DNA from: Oreohelix idahoensis
Taxonomy: Eukaryota; Mollusca; Gastropoda; Stylommatophora; Oreohelicidae
Assembly (NCBI GenBank): GCA_024509875.1
Contig: JAMPIV010010592.1
Coordinates: forward strand, 62,001-126,000
Reading direction: 5' to 3'
Length of the DNA: 64,000 nucleotides
The translations under genes and the position numbers were made by a program. The notes beneath the pieces are model-generated. The model made no database searches. It saw only the letters and a program-made list of their open reading frames with translations, and was not told the origin of the DNA. This document shows positions 1 to 11,325 of the stretch, one piece after another (position 1 is the stretch's first letter; each line of letters begins with the position of its first letter).

Positions 1-1650
<1,650 letters not shown>

Positions 1651-2009
1651 GACTGTGTGTACGTGTGTGTGTGCGTCCGCGGTAGATGTGTTTTTTAAGC
1701 AGGGTGAGGGCGGGGGTAGGGGAATGATGATGGACCTTACAAAGAAAAGAGTACGTTCCTATCTCAAGCAGTTCATGAATATATTTTAGCAGCCATCTCG
1801 AGAGTTTTCAATGAGAATGCGTAAAGAAGTAGCTTTCATCCCGGGACACCGCGATTTTATATGCCAACGGGAGATGTCTAATCCGAAATTTCCCTAGTAT
1901 AGTCTTTCTTTCCAAAGTCGGTGAAAAATTTACCAAATCACAAACCGCAATATACCTGTAGATTGGGATCGACTATTTGCCGACGCTTGATAAAATAATG
2001 GTGATAGGA
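1651..2009. other. unassigned stretch
   Basis: A short GT-rich run (1651-1675) is followed by unique-looking sequence. No coding potential, splice pattern or terminal repeat was recognised. Confidence 0.5.
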
Positions 2010-2745
2010 AGTGAAGATTAAGCAAAAAGACGGAAGTCATGGTCATCTCGAAGAAAATGAATTCTCCGGAAAGCCCGATCAATGAAACAGTTTTAAAACG
2101 AGTCGATAGATTCAATAATCTAGGCACGTTAATAATAACGGATAGAAGATGCAATTTAGAAGTTAAGAATAGAATAGCTCTGGCAAAAAAAATCACTCTT
2201 TAAAATGAAAAATAGTTAATGCAACAACTCTTTGTCAAGGGAAGTAATAAAGAGAATTTTTAACTGTTAGAATTAATCCAGACACAAAGAAATGACTCAC
2301 GCACAGTTAGTAAACACGTAGGAAAACATTAGAGGCCACAGAGATGTCGTTTTACAGAACATTATTAAAAATACCATAGACAGCTGAAATGGGTAATGCG
2401 ATGTCCTGCAAGAGGCCAATGTACAAAGTAAGCTTATTCTTCAGGTTAGAAGGAAGCATTCTACTTTCTTCAGGCATGTTATGAGAAGAAGGAAGCTGGT
2501 GTATATCACTATAAAGGAAAGATAGAAGGAAAACCCAGATTGAGGACAACGAAGAGAGAAGATTCTGGACAGTTTTGAAATCGTGGCATGGAAAGAAGTC
2601 AACATAAGAACTTATCAATGGACCTCAGGGCCGTAGATTTGGGGTAAAGGGGGGGGGGGGGGAATTATACTGTACCAGTACCAAAATCAGTCATGATCGC
2701 CCACGACACCAGGTTTGGCACTTGAAGAAGAAGAAGTATATAACA
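2010..2745 (+). mobile_element. decayed LINE, RT thumb and 3' end
   Basis: Plus-strand remnant. One frame reads KTEVMVISKKMNSPESPI and VDRFNNLGTLIITDRRC, matching the LINE pattern K-T-E-x-M-V-I ... F-x-Y-L-G-x-x-I-T. A later stretch reads LQVRRKHSTFFRHVMRRRKL, the usual G-H-V-M-R block of LINE C-termini. Many stops and shifts are present. The 3' end carries a G tract (2648-2661) and a (GAA)n-like tail near 2723-2737. This is a different family from the RTE-like copies nearby. Confidence 0.65.
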
Positions 2746-3246
2746 ATATATTGAACAACGAAATACGTAATTAAAAACAATTTAAACCAGTGACCCATTA
2801 TACAATTATCCGACATTTCAGCTGAGATTATGATATAGATATAAGTCATCCAAGAGGGAGTTGTTAACAATTGCGAATAAAAGTAGTCTATGAGGATTAG
2901 ATTTTTAACAAAAAATATATTTGTTTCCCCACACAGTTTATGAAAGAAGCAAGGCTCACTCGTATTATTTTCTTTATACGCCCCCTTTTCCATATAGTAT
3001 CAACAATTTGAACCTCTCCCCCCTACCTGACGTCATATGTAGACGGCCCTATATCCAGGAGGAATCTCCTTATGGTTGATTTTTATCTATAAATGCTATT
3101 TTAATTCTTCTGTAATATTTATGTCAGCACCCGTGCAAAAGAGCGCTAGCCGTAGCACGCTTGTCAAGTATGTTGTGTATTTTCAAGAACGGATGATGAG
3201 TGCTTTTCAGTGCCAACTGAACATTTTCAAGTACATATCTACATAT
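2746..3246. other. unassigned stretch
   Basis: AT-rich DNA between two LINE remnants. Short open frames have no recognisable domain. Nothing supportable is seen. Confidence 0.5.
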
Positions 3247-4537
3247 GTTTCTTCTTCTTCTACTTCATACACTCTCAGACATCAATTTGAATATGTTCAA
3301 AGAAAGCAGTTGTCAGCTTGAAGCTATTTCTATTTTCATAGGTCTTTTGTTTAGGAATGTTACTGGGGAAGGCCACATGTGCTTTCTCTGTTCCTTATAT
3401 GTTGGACATCTTTGTAGCAGATGTTCAGCAGTCATTTTATCAGGGCCACTGTTACACTGACCGGTAGGTCCTATCTTTAGCCATTGAATAGGTGGTTTCC
3501 CAATCTGTTGTGACCCGTGCGGAGTCTGAAGATTATTGCTTGTTCTCTTCTGTCGAGCTGGTAATATGCATAATTTTTGTTGTTTGACCTCGATGCTCTA
3601 CATCCCATTTGTTTCTGCATCTGAATCTGATAAAACTCTTTCCCTCTTCAAAAATTATACTTGTATCATGCTGAGGTAGCTTTCCACCTTCCTATGCCAG
3701 CCTGTCAGCTTCTTTGTTGCCGGAGGTTGCTATGAGATGGGATCCACTATACTACACCTTGTTTGTATCGGTGGCTCAGTATGTGGAGTACCGGTACTAA
3801 TCATCTAGGTCTTCATTGTTCTGGTTCTTCAACGCATCTGTAAAGAAAACAACTTGTCTCTCGATGCTTTCCTCTGTCATTAAGACTTCTGCTGCAGCTC
3901 TCAAGAACTCTGCCTCTGCTCTGAAGTTGCTTGAGAATTTTACTGTTGCCAGTGACAACTTTTTTGTAAATTAGTGCTTAAGTTCATCAACACTCCTCCA
4001 TCTCCAGTTGCATTAGTTGCTGAACCATCTGTGTAGGCATGGGTCCAGGTGTTGCTTCTGTGTGTATTCTGTTTTATGGCTCTTCTCTCTGCTGCAGTCG
4101 GACTCTTCTTTCTCTCAATAAATGTAGTGTTGTCTATCAATCATTTCTGGGAAGCGCTGTTTTTGTCCAAGCTGGGAGCTTGTGTGCAATAAAGATGGGT
4201 TTAGCTGTTGATACCATATTTATGAGATCTGCTCTCATCTTTTTTTTTTTCCTGATTCTACAAAGTTGCTTCGCTGAGTCTTCCCCTGTCAAGACCATTT
4301 ATTTTATGGTACATTGGGTGGTTGTGACAAAACGGTTTGTGCATGTACTTTGGCGCCTCTCTTTCTCTCTTTCATCGTCCTGTTATTTGTGTGCACTTTT
4401 CATAACTGCCATTCTCTCCAGCAGAATCACTTCGTTTCTTCATTCATCGTCCTATTATTCAGCATATTTCATGCCCTACATTTCTGTCTAGCCGCTTCCA
4501 GACTTGTTTACGTTTCACAAGGTGAACTGTAGTATTA
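3247..4537 (-). mobile_element. I-like LINE, RNase H and 3' end
   Basis: Minus-strand LINE fragment with an RNase H domain. The frame at 3940-4140 reads THAYTDGSATNATGDGGV, the first RNase H catalytic Asp motif. Downstream on the minus strand, in shifted frames, come a zinc-knuckle-like segment and MTAEHLLQRCPTYKEQR, the usual C-terminal block of RNase H-bearing LINEs. A (GAA)n tail lies at 3247-3263. The copy is badly decayed and is cut off at 4537, where it meets another LINE. It probably belongs to the same family as 28965-29861. Confidence 0.7.
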
Positions 4538-5337
<800 letters not shown>

Positions 5338-5354
5338 TAATTAATTAATTAAAT

Positions 5355-5760
5355 ACATTTTTAAAATAATATATATCAGAATCTTTATTCTCCATAAAAT
5401 ACATTAATATGTACAGACATGATATAATAGATACAACATGGCATATAGGAGAATCATTAGAATTTACATAAAGTGTTGTAGACGTCTCAAGTAGTTATAT
5501 GTGGGATTTTTTACATCGAACTTTTGTGTTACACATACATAAAAAATTTTTAAGCTTTCTAAAAGAAATTGGCATATAATGATATGATATAACCTGCCAA
5601 AAATGAGAATTATTGAAATTTACAAAATGTGTGTGGAATACCATTCAAGTAGAGCAATATGGTTGTTTTTACATGGGGGTGTTATCAGAATTTTTGTTTG
5701 CCATAAAAAAAACTTTGACAGCTAGTAGAGTGAGATATTAAATATAGCATCAAATACAAT
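5355..5760. repeat. diverged AT-rich tandem duplication
   Basis: Two roughly 190-bp segments resemble each other: each has GATATRATA, then GAGAAT...GAAATTTACA or GAATTTACA, then CAAGTAG and TTTTTACAT in the same order. They look like an old tandem duplication. No coding content. Confidence 0.45.
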
Positions 5761-5850
5761 ATACATATATATACACATACATACATATACATACATTCAC
5801 ATAATATATATACTCATATATATATATATATGTGATATGTCACATGTGAT
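5761..5850. repeat. TA/CA-rich simple repeat
   Basis: ATACATA, TATATAT and CACATA units form a short low-complexity tract just before a LINE 3' fragment. Confidence 0.8.
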
Positions 5851-5854
5851 ATCA

Positions 5855-6095
5855 TCACAAGAACAGCTATGCTATGGACCCCCGAGAGAGGCTGACCAAA
5901 AACAACTTAGCAGAGAACTGTGGAAGCCGAGATGTAATGAATGAACCAGAGTTGGGGCACTGTATGAAGAAGGATGGCCGCTGACCGAGCAAGGTGGAAT
6001 CAGTTTGTTGCTGCCCTACAGGACACCACCAGGCATGATGGCCGTTGACTGCTTTGACGGTTGGCAGTTATGGATCAAAGAAGAAGATATATATA
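5855..6095 (+). mobile_element. RTE-like LINE, 3' end only
   Basis: Plus-strand 3' terminus: AMLWTP-type block, a W-G-T-V block, the final block ending in WNQFVAAL in shifted frames, then the conserved 3' sequence GTTATGGATCAAAGAAGAAG. It ends in GATATATATATAT, so the 3' junction also lies in TA-rich DNA. It is 5'-truncated, about 240 bp long, and not coding. Confidence 0.8.
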
Positions 6096-6099
6096 TATC

Positions 6100-6715
6100 T
6101 ATCTACAGAATAGGAGGGAAGTCAAGGGTGATCGCAGTCATAATAAAACTGAGACTAGATAGAAAAGGACGCCTCACAAAAGAATGCTGGGTATTCAAAC
6201 CGTAGAGTTTAAAGCAACAAATAAGATGGATGAGGCGTTGTTCCAGATCAAACTGACTGTTTGCATCCGAGGAACAGGATCTGATGGCTGTCACCTGGAT
6301 GTCAGTGGCACAGTGGTGGCCAGGGCCATTGAAGTGGATGGCCACAGGTGTGGATTTCAACTGTGAGATGTCGTAAAGGTGTCTGTAGAATCGGTCCCCC
6401 AGTCGTGTGCCCATTTGGCTGATGTAAGGAATATTGCTACATTTGCATATAACAGCATAAATGACGTTGCATGACTCACATGTGAAGCCATGGGTGATGA
6501 TAAACTTGGCCTTAGGGAACAACACTGAATGTGTTTGGATTACATACTGACATGTCTTGCATTGTGTTCGGTTATATGGCTGGGTCCCAAAATGGCCATC
6601 ATTGACGGTTTTCAAATGACTGTGGTCTAGGAGGTCCCTAAAACTTTTATCCCATCTATATTCCAGCAAGGGTGGCTCACTAAACACTTCCTGCGCCACT
6701 GGGTCAGGTAATGCC
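6100..6715 (-). pseudogene. Penelope-like element, C-terminal GIY-YIG fragment
   Basis: Minus-strand frame (6103-6699, 198 codons) homologous to the C-terminal part of the plus-strand element at 46690-48200. It contains the KTCQYVIQTHSV block with paired cysteines, then NVIYAVICKC and YISQMGTRLGDRFYRHLYDI, which correspond to the GIY-YIG endonuclease core of Penelope-like retroelements. The YIGQTG sequence of the other copy is YISQMG here, so catalysis is doubtful. A 2-nt loss near the normal stop lets the frame run on. The copy is 5'-truncated at 6715 and cut at the 3' side by a LINE end near 6095. Confidence 0.85.
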
Positions 6716-7099
6716 TAGGTAGTTTATATTTTCATCCTGGCATAAGTTCTTCCCATTTAGCACTAGTTTGGAGCTCTGTGGTTTATTTGAGAGGGAGAAC
6801 ACTGTATATGTTGTTTTCCCTTCATTTATCTTCATTAGTCATGCTCTGGCCCACACTTCCAGTGATGCCTGGGCTTGTTGCATCTGAATGCTTGCCATAG
6901 TGATATACTCTTCAGAGAGCCATAGGGCTAAGTCATCTGCAAATGAGGCATTGTGTGTTCTTCTTGAAATATTATCTGATATGTCATTTATGTATGCAAG
7001 GAACAGTGTAGATTAAAGGATTTTCTTTCCATACTTTGGCAATTACTGTCTCCAAATCTACCCAAGCCACAACCATATGCTTTTTCCTCATATCATGTA
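6716..7099 (-). mobile_element. Jockey-like LINE, rearranged RT fragment
   Basis: Minus-strand reading gives AYINDISDNISRRTHNASFA then DDLALWLSEEY: an F-A-D-D-L-A-L-W catalytic box of the Jockey type, followed by INEGKTTYTVFSLSN. Further upstream KHMVVAWVDLE resembles the preceding RT motif, but the segment expected between them is missing, so the copy is internally deleted. Not functional. Confidence 0.6.
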
Positions 7100-7171
7100 G
7101 TGCAGCATGCAAACAAGGCGAATGGACTACATGGGAAGAAGCACTGCAAAGGTACTTGACATGGAATGATA

Positions 7172-7198
7172 TGAGGGGAAGTCAGTAAGTAGGTCACA
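7172..7198 (+). repeat. mariner left TIR
   Basis: First 27 bases of the mariner, directly after the TA target. Reverse complement of 10372-10398 apart from three mismatches. Confidence 0.92.
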
Positions 7199-8401
7199 AA
7201 CTGATATGGGATAGATGAAAATTGTAGTTGGTAGTTTCTAAAGGTGTCATTAGGTGGCAGCAACATCCAGCTAGATGATTACTTTAGGAAGCAGATGCTA
7301 GGTGTTGCATGCACATGTGCAGCTGAGATAAAAATGGTGACCATGCTCATGGAGTATACGACCGAAGAACAGCGTTCTGTTATGCATTTTTTGGGGGGCA
7401 AAAGGACTTCTTGCAAAGGATATTCAAAAGGAAATGTTTCCTGTTTATGGTAAGAAGTGTTTGTCGCGTAAAGCATCTGTGCGGCAGGTGTGGGAGATGA
7501 TTCGAGCTGACAGGAGGGTAACGATTGACAGTGTAGCAATTGCAATGGGGTGTTATCATGGTTTAGCCTACAGCATAATGCAAGATCGTTTCAATTTCCG
7601 GAAAGTGTGCTCATGGTGGGTGCCCAGAAAACTGACTGAGGAACACAAAATGAACCAAATGGGCCTGTCCTTGCAACATCTCTCTTGGTACACAGATGAA
7701 GGAGAAGACATGCTTAACAGGATTGATACTGGGGTTGAATCATGGGTGCATCACTACCAACCCGAATCAAAGCGTGCTTCCATGCAATGGAAACATCCTT
7801 CTTCACATTCTGCCAAGAAATTCAAGGTTACACCATCAACAGGAAAGGTTATGCTTTGGGATTCTCAATTAATGCTGTTAACCCATTTCCAGAAGAAAGG
7901 TGAGAACAAACGAATGAACGAACTTTATTTTCAAAGGGTTGAGAATTGGGCGTGCAGACCCGTCTAACATTCTGCCCTTTCCCTCTCATTAATCTTGCAT
8001 ACTATATCCTTTTATTCCCACGTATTACTTAAAGCATTAATTTAAAGGCATGCAACATTATAAAGTTAACATAACAGCATTCATTTACAGTATACAATCA
8101 TAATAAAAAATGAGTAGCCTAGGTTTTTTTTTAAAAATAAACAAGATAGTGACTGAAGAAAAATAATAATAATAAAAATAAAATAATATAAACAAAACAA
8201 TAAATAAATAAGTTATGTATACCGACACTCACTTATGCGGTCAAAACGTCTAATCTGTAGTATTTTTGAATGTGTCATCAATCCTCAATACAAAAATTAC
8301 AAAAACACATTCTCGCTTACATCCATACATTCTTGGCGGAAATTGAAATAATAATAATAACACTTTCTTGCGCACTTCTGTAGCAGAAAAAGTCTTTCAG
8401 C

Positions 8402-8408
<7 letters not shown>

Positions 8409-8439
<31 letters not shown>
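8409..8439 (+). repeat. poly(A) tract
   Basis: About 31 consecutive A residues on the plus strand, inside the 3' untranslated part of the minus-strand LINE, so it is not that LINE's own tail. Confidence 0.95.
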
Positions 8440-8441
<2 letters not shown>

Positions 8442-8644
8442 ATATCTGCATGTACATGACCCATTTAAGCAAACGGAAACATTCACATCTCTAAAGTACA
8501 GTGGTATGCGGGTACATTCTCACATACATTACATTATATAATAGTATTACATGTATATAAAACAAATTATTCCCATTAAAAACGAGCGGAAGAGGAAAAG
8601 AAATGTTGACCTATGGATGAGATGTTGACAGGCAAATGATGTTT

Positions 8645-9903
8645 CTATGGGGGTAGATAATCAGTGTTTAGGAAGTGTTTGAAAAGTGCTTTGTTAAATG
8701 AATATTGTGTAGGTAGGCTTTTTAGGTGGTGTGGAAGGCTGTTCCATAAGTAGGCTCCAGAGTAGGCTAGACTCTGTTTGAACAGGTCGATCCTAGGTTT
8801 GGGCAGACGTAACTGATGTAATTGTAGTCCCTCTCTTCTACTGGTTTGAAACAATGATCGTAGGTACGGCGGAGCATTGTTTGATAGAACTGCGTGAGTC
8901 AGCTTGGCTTTGTTGTAGAGAAGACGTTTTTTCAGGGACAGTATTGTGGGTTCTTTTCCTGTCCTTGTGTGTGATATCGTGCGATTATCGGTGATCAGAC
9001 GTATTGCTCTCTTATGCAGGGAGTGCAGTCTCTTTGAGGTGGAAGCAGGGCAACCATCCCATAGTGTAGAGCAGTAATCTAGATGTGTCTGTATATGTGA
9101 GGTGTAGAACAATAGTCTAGTGTCTGCGTCTAAGAAGTGTTTTATTTTGGCTAGATGGTACGCCTTTTGAGCCAAGTGTTTGGTTAAATTCCGTACATGG
9201 GAGTTCCACGTTAAGTGCTGGTCAATCGTGATTCCTAGAACTTTGTGTTCTGTTACATGTTCAATTTGTATTGATTCCGCGTGTACCTGTAGCAATCTTT
9301 TGGTGCAGTTTAGGAGTTTCTGTCTGGTGGTAATCAACATAGATTTCGTTTTTGCTGTGTTTAATGGCATACGATTCACATTACTCCATTTTGTTAGATT
9401 GTCTACATCGCATTGAAGAGTCATTTCAAGTGCCATGCAGTCATTGTCACTAGTGTAGATAGTACAATCATCTGCAAAGCGGTCACATGTTGAATATTTT
9501 AGATGTAGTGGTAGGTCGTTGATGAACATTGCGAAGAGTAGGGGCCCAAGAATAGAACCCTGCGGTACTCCTGTATCTATCTTTGAGAAATCTGATGTCG
9601 AGTTGTTGTGAAGCACTAACTGTTGTCGATCTCCCAGGAATGATTTGATGATGTTTAGTGGATTAGGGCCTATTCTGAGGGTTTCCAACTTTTGAACCAA
9701 GATAGTGTGGTCAATCATGTCAAATGCTTTTTTGAAGTCAACAAAAACAGCACCACCTAATTTTCCATCATTTACGTTCGACAGCCAGTTATCTGCCATT
9801 TTGGTGAGAGCTATGTGACAGGAATGTTTGGGTCTGAAACCTGACTGGCTCTCAATGAGCAGTTTGTTTGTTGTTAAGTGTTGAAATGTGGTGTTGTAAA
9901 TGT
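8645..9903 (-). CDS. CR1-like LINE reverse transcriptase, C-terminal 420 residues
   Basis: One unbroken frame covering most of the RT and the C-terminal domain. Order of motifs from the N-terminal side: LIESQSGFRPKHSCHIAL, FVDFKKAFDMIDH (first catalytic Asp), TGVPQGSILGPLLF, RFADDCTIYTS (F-A-D-D box), EHKVLGITIDQHLTWNSHV, then HLDYCSTLWDGCP and SGAYLWNSLPHHLK. The formal frame starts at 9952, but residues encoded beyond 9903 come from the mariner. The endonuclease is absent because of 5' truncation, so the copy cannot move on its own. The intact frame implies a young insertion. CR1/Rex-like assignment is by motif pattern; L2-like is the main alternative. Confidence 0.85.
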
Positions 9904-10371
9904 GTGAATGATGCATCAAACTGTGAAGTTCTGCTGATGCTTTAGGATGCAATTCAAAGAAAACATCCAGGCCTACTGACTAGAGGAGCACTGCTCAATC
10001 AAGACAATGCCAGACCACATACGGCTCGATTAACCCAGGACAAAATTGAACAACTAGGGTGGCAACTTCTTGAACATCTGCCTTACAGTCCCGACTTAGC
10101 CCCGAGCGATTTCTGCCTGTTTGGTCCACTAAAAATTCACCTTGCCAGCAAAAGTTATGCAGTTGACGAACAGGTTGAATAAGAGGTGCGAATGTGGCTG
10201 AGACAGCAGACCAAAGACTTCTATGCTGCAGGTTTTGAGGCACTGACAAAGCGATGGGATAAGTGTATCAATGTTGGTGGAAATTATGTTGAGAAATAAG
10301 GGGAAATGTAAGTGCAATAATAAATGGTTTTCAAGTTCGTATCTCATTTAGCTTTTTTTTTAATAGCCATC

Positions 10372-10398
10372 TGTGACCTATTTACTGACTTGCCCTCG
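10372..10398 (-). repeat. mariner right TIR
   Basis: Terminal inverted repeat partner of 7172-7198, followed by the duplicated TA at 10399-10400. Confidence 0.92.
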
Positions 10399-11050
10399 TA
10401 AATGGCATACGGCACCTCTTAGACACAACTTCATTATCAGAACAATTTATGACCTCCTGCTGTCATCAGCAAACCGTGTGAGATGGGTAATGTCTGATAA
10501 TGCTCAGTGCCCCATGTGCTATGAGAGGCAGACACTTCAACATGTGCTCTCAGCTTGCAAGGTGTCATTAGGGCAAGGGTGATACACACAGCACCACAAC
10601 AGAGTACTAAATGAGCTGGCTGTTACAATAACCTGGAAAGAGTGAAGGCGAACAGCAAAATCAGACCACGCAATGCAAAAAATACATACTTTCTGAGAGC
10701 AGGAAAGTCAGCACATCCAAAACCAAGTAGCAGTTTACTATTGCTTCTTGAATGTTAAATCACTGGGAGATGGCAGTAGATCTACCTGGGCTAGGGGCAT
10801 ACTCAGAAAGTATCAGAAGATCTCAAAGACAGCCAGATATAGTGCTGCATTCCTCATCTTTGCACCAGATTATAATGACTGAGCTGATCATGCCATTTGA
10901 ATCCAGATTGGATGAGCAACACTCATTCAAAGTGGCCAAGTATAATGATCTGGTCACGGACTTAAATGATGGGTTTATTGCAATGGTCATGGCTGTTGAG
11001 GGAGGTGCAAGAGGTTTAGAGGTTGCCTCAGAAAAACCAAGTAAATAAAC

Positions 11051-11325
11051 ATTACACCAAACATTACACTGGTAAGGCTTCTCCCCAGTATGTATTCTTT
11101 TGTGTTTATTAAAATTAATCTACAGCAACACCTCAGATTGGGCGAAAAGAAGCTCTCACAGCAAGCAGCAGAGAGAAGAAAACTTTAAAAGGAACACCAG
11201 AAAAATAAGCAGCTGAAGGCTGTCACCTCAGGAGTGCATCACCATAGTCAGTTAGGACTGAACGGGCTATGATTAAGATTACCATTTCATGTAAACCCTA
11301 ATACACAAATATCACACCTGTAAGG
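11051..11325 (-). pseudogene. remnant of a 27th and 28th zinc finger, split by a 159-bp insertion
   Basis: Just past the zinc-finger stop codon the minus strand still reads PYRCDICVLGFT and then NGNLN (11274-11325). After a gap it resumes with NKHKRIHTGEKPYQCNVW (about 11055-11110). The gap (11113-11271) is a foreign insert flanked by the 5-bp direct repeat ATTAA at 11108-11112 and 11272-11276. The array was therefore once longer. The insert's origin is unknown. Confidence 0.7.

Larger units (their letters stand above)
7907..9903 (-). mobile_element. CR1-like LINE, 5'-truncated, inserted in the mariner
   Basis: Minus-strand LINE of about 2 kb filling a gap in the mariner transposase. The 5' end is truncated inside the RT domain. 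The 3' end carries a short GAAC/GAAT-type tail (minus strand ...GTTCGTTCATTCG) at 7907-7922. The 3' untranslated part (7907-8644) contains a plus-strand A tract at 8409-8439. Edges are placed where mariner homology stops and resumes (GGTGAGAAC on the left, GTGAATGATGCATC on the right). Confidence 0.85.
7333..10299 (+). pseudogene. mariner transposase, broken
   Basis: Encodes a cut-and-paste DD34D transposase in pieces. The N-terminal block TEEQRSVMHFLGG (7360-7400) is frame-shifted near the G run at 7391, then MFPVYGKKCLSRKAS, with a deletion in the helix-turn-helix region, continues at 7434. WEMIRADRRVTIDSVAIAMG and the mariner signature WVPRKL follow. The catalytic block reads TGVESWVHHYQPESKR, where the family has Asp after TG, so the first catalytic residue is Val. 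After the LINE insertion (7907-9903) the frame resumes with NQDNARPHT and YSPDLAPSDF, which keep the other two Asp residues, and ends NVGGNYVEK at 10299. An in-frame stop lies near 10180. Inactive. Confidence 0.9.
7172..10398 (+). mobile_element. mariner transposon with exact TIRs and TA duplication
   Basis: 27-bp terminal inverted repeats at 7172-7198 and 10372-10398 match at 24 of 27 positions; the shared core is AAGTCAGTAA-TAGGTCACA. TA dinucleotides flank both ends (7170-7171 and 10399-10400). Removing the element joins the host R2-type LINE in register, as judged against copy B. The transposon is itself split by a LINE at 7907-9903. Without that LINE it would be about 1.23 kb, a normal mariner size. 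Confidence 0.93.
7100..11050 (+). mobile_element. R2-type LINE copy A (interrupted), C-terminal part
   Basis: Two pieces of one plus-strand element, 7100-7171 and 10399-11050, separated by a mariner. The first encodes GEWTTWEEALQRYLTWNDM. The second encodes PLRHNFIIRTIYDLL, CPMCYERQTLQHVLSACK (a C-x2-C-x7-H-x4-C knuckle) and RQPDIVLHSSS...ELIMPFESRLDEQHSFK. The P-D...E-L...K arrangement is the restriction-like endonuclease of R2-type LINEs. It aligns with copy B at 29862-42530. The 5' part is truncated and several shifts break the frame (for example after ACKVSLGQG). Confidence 0.85.
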
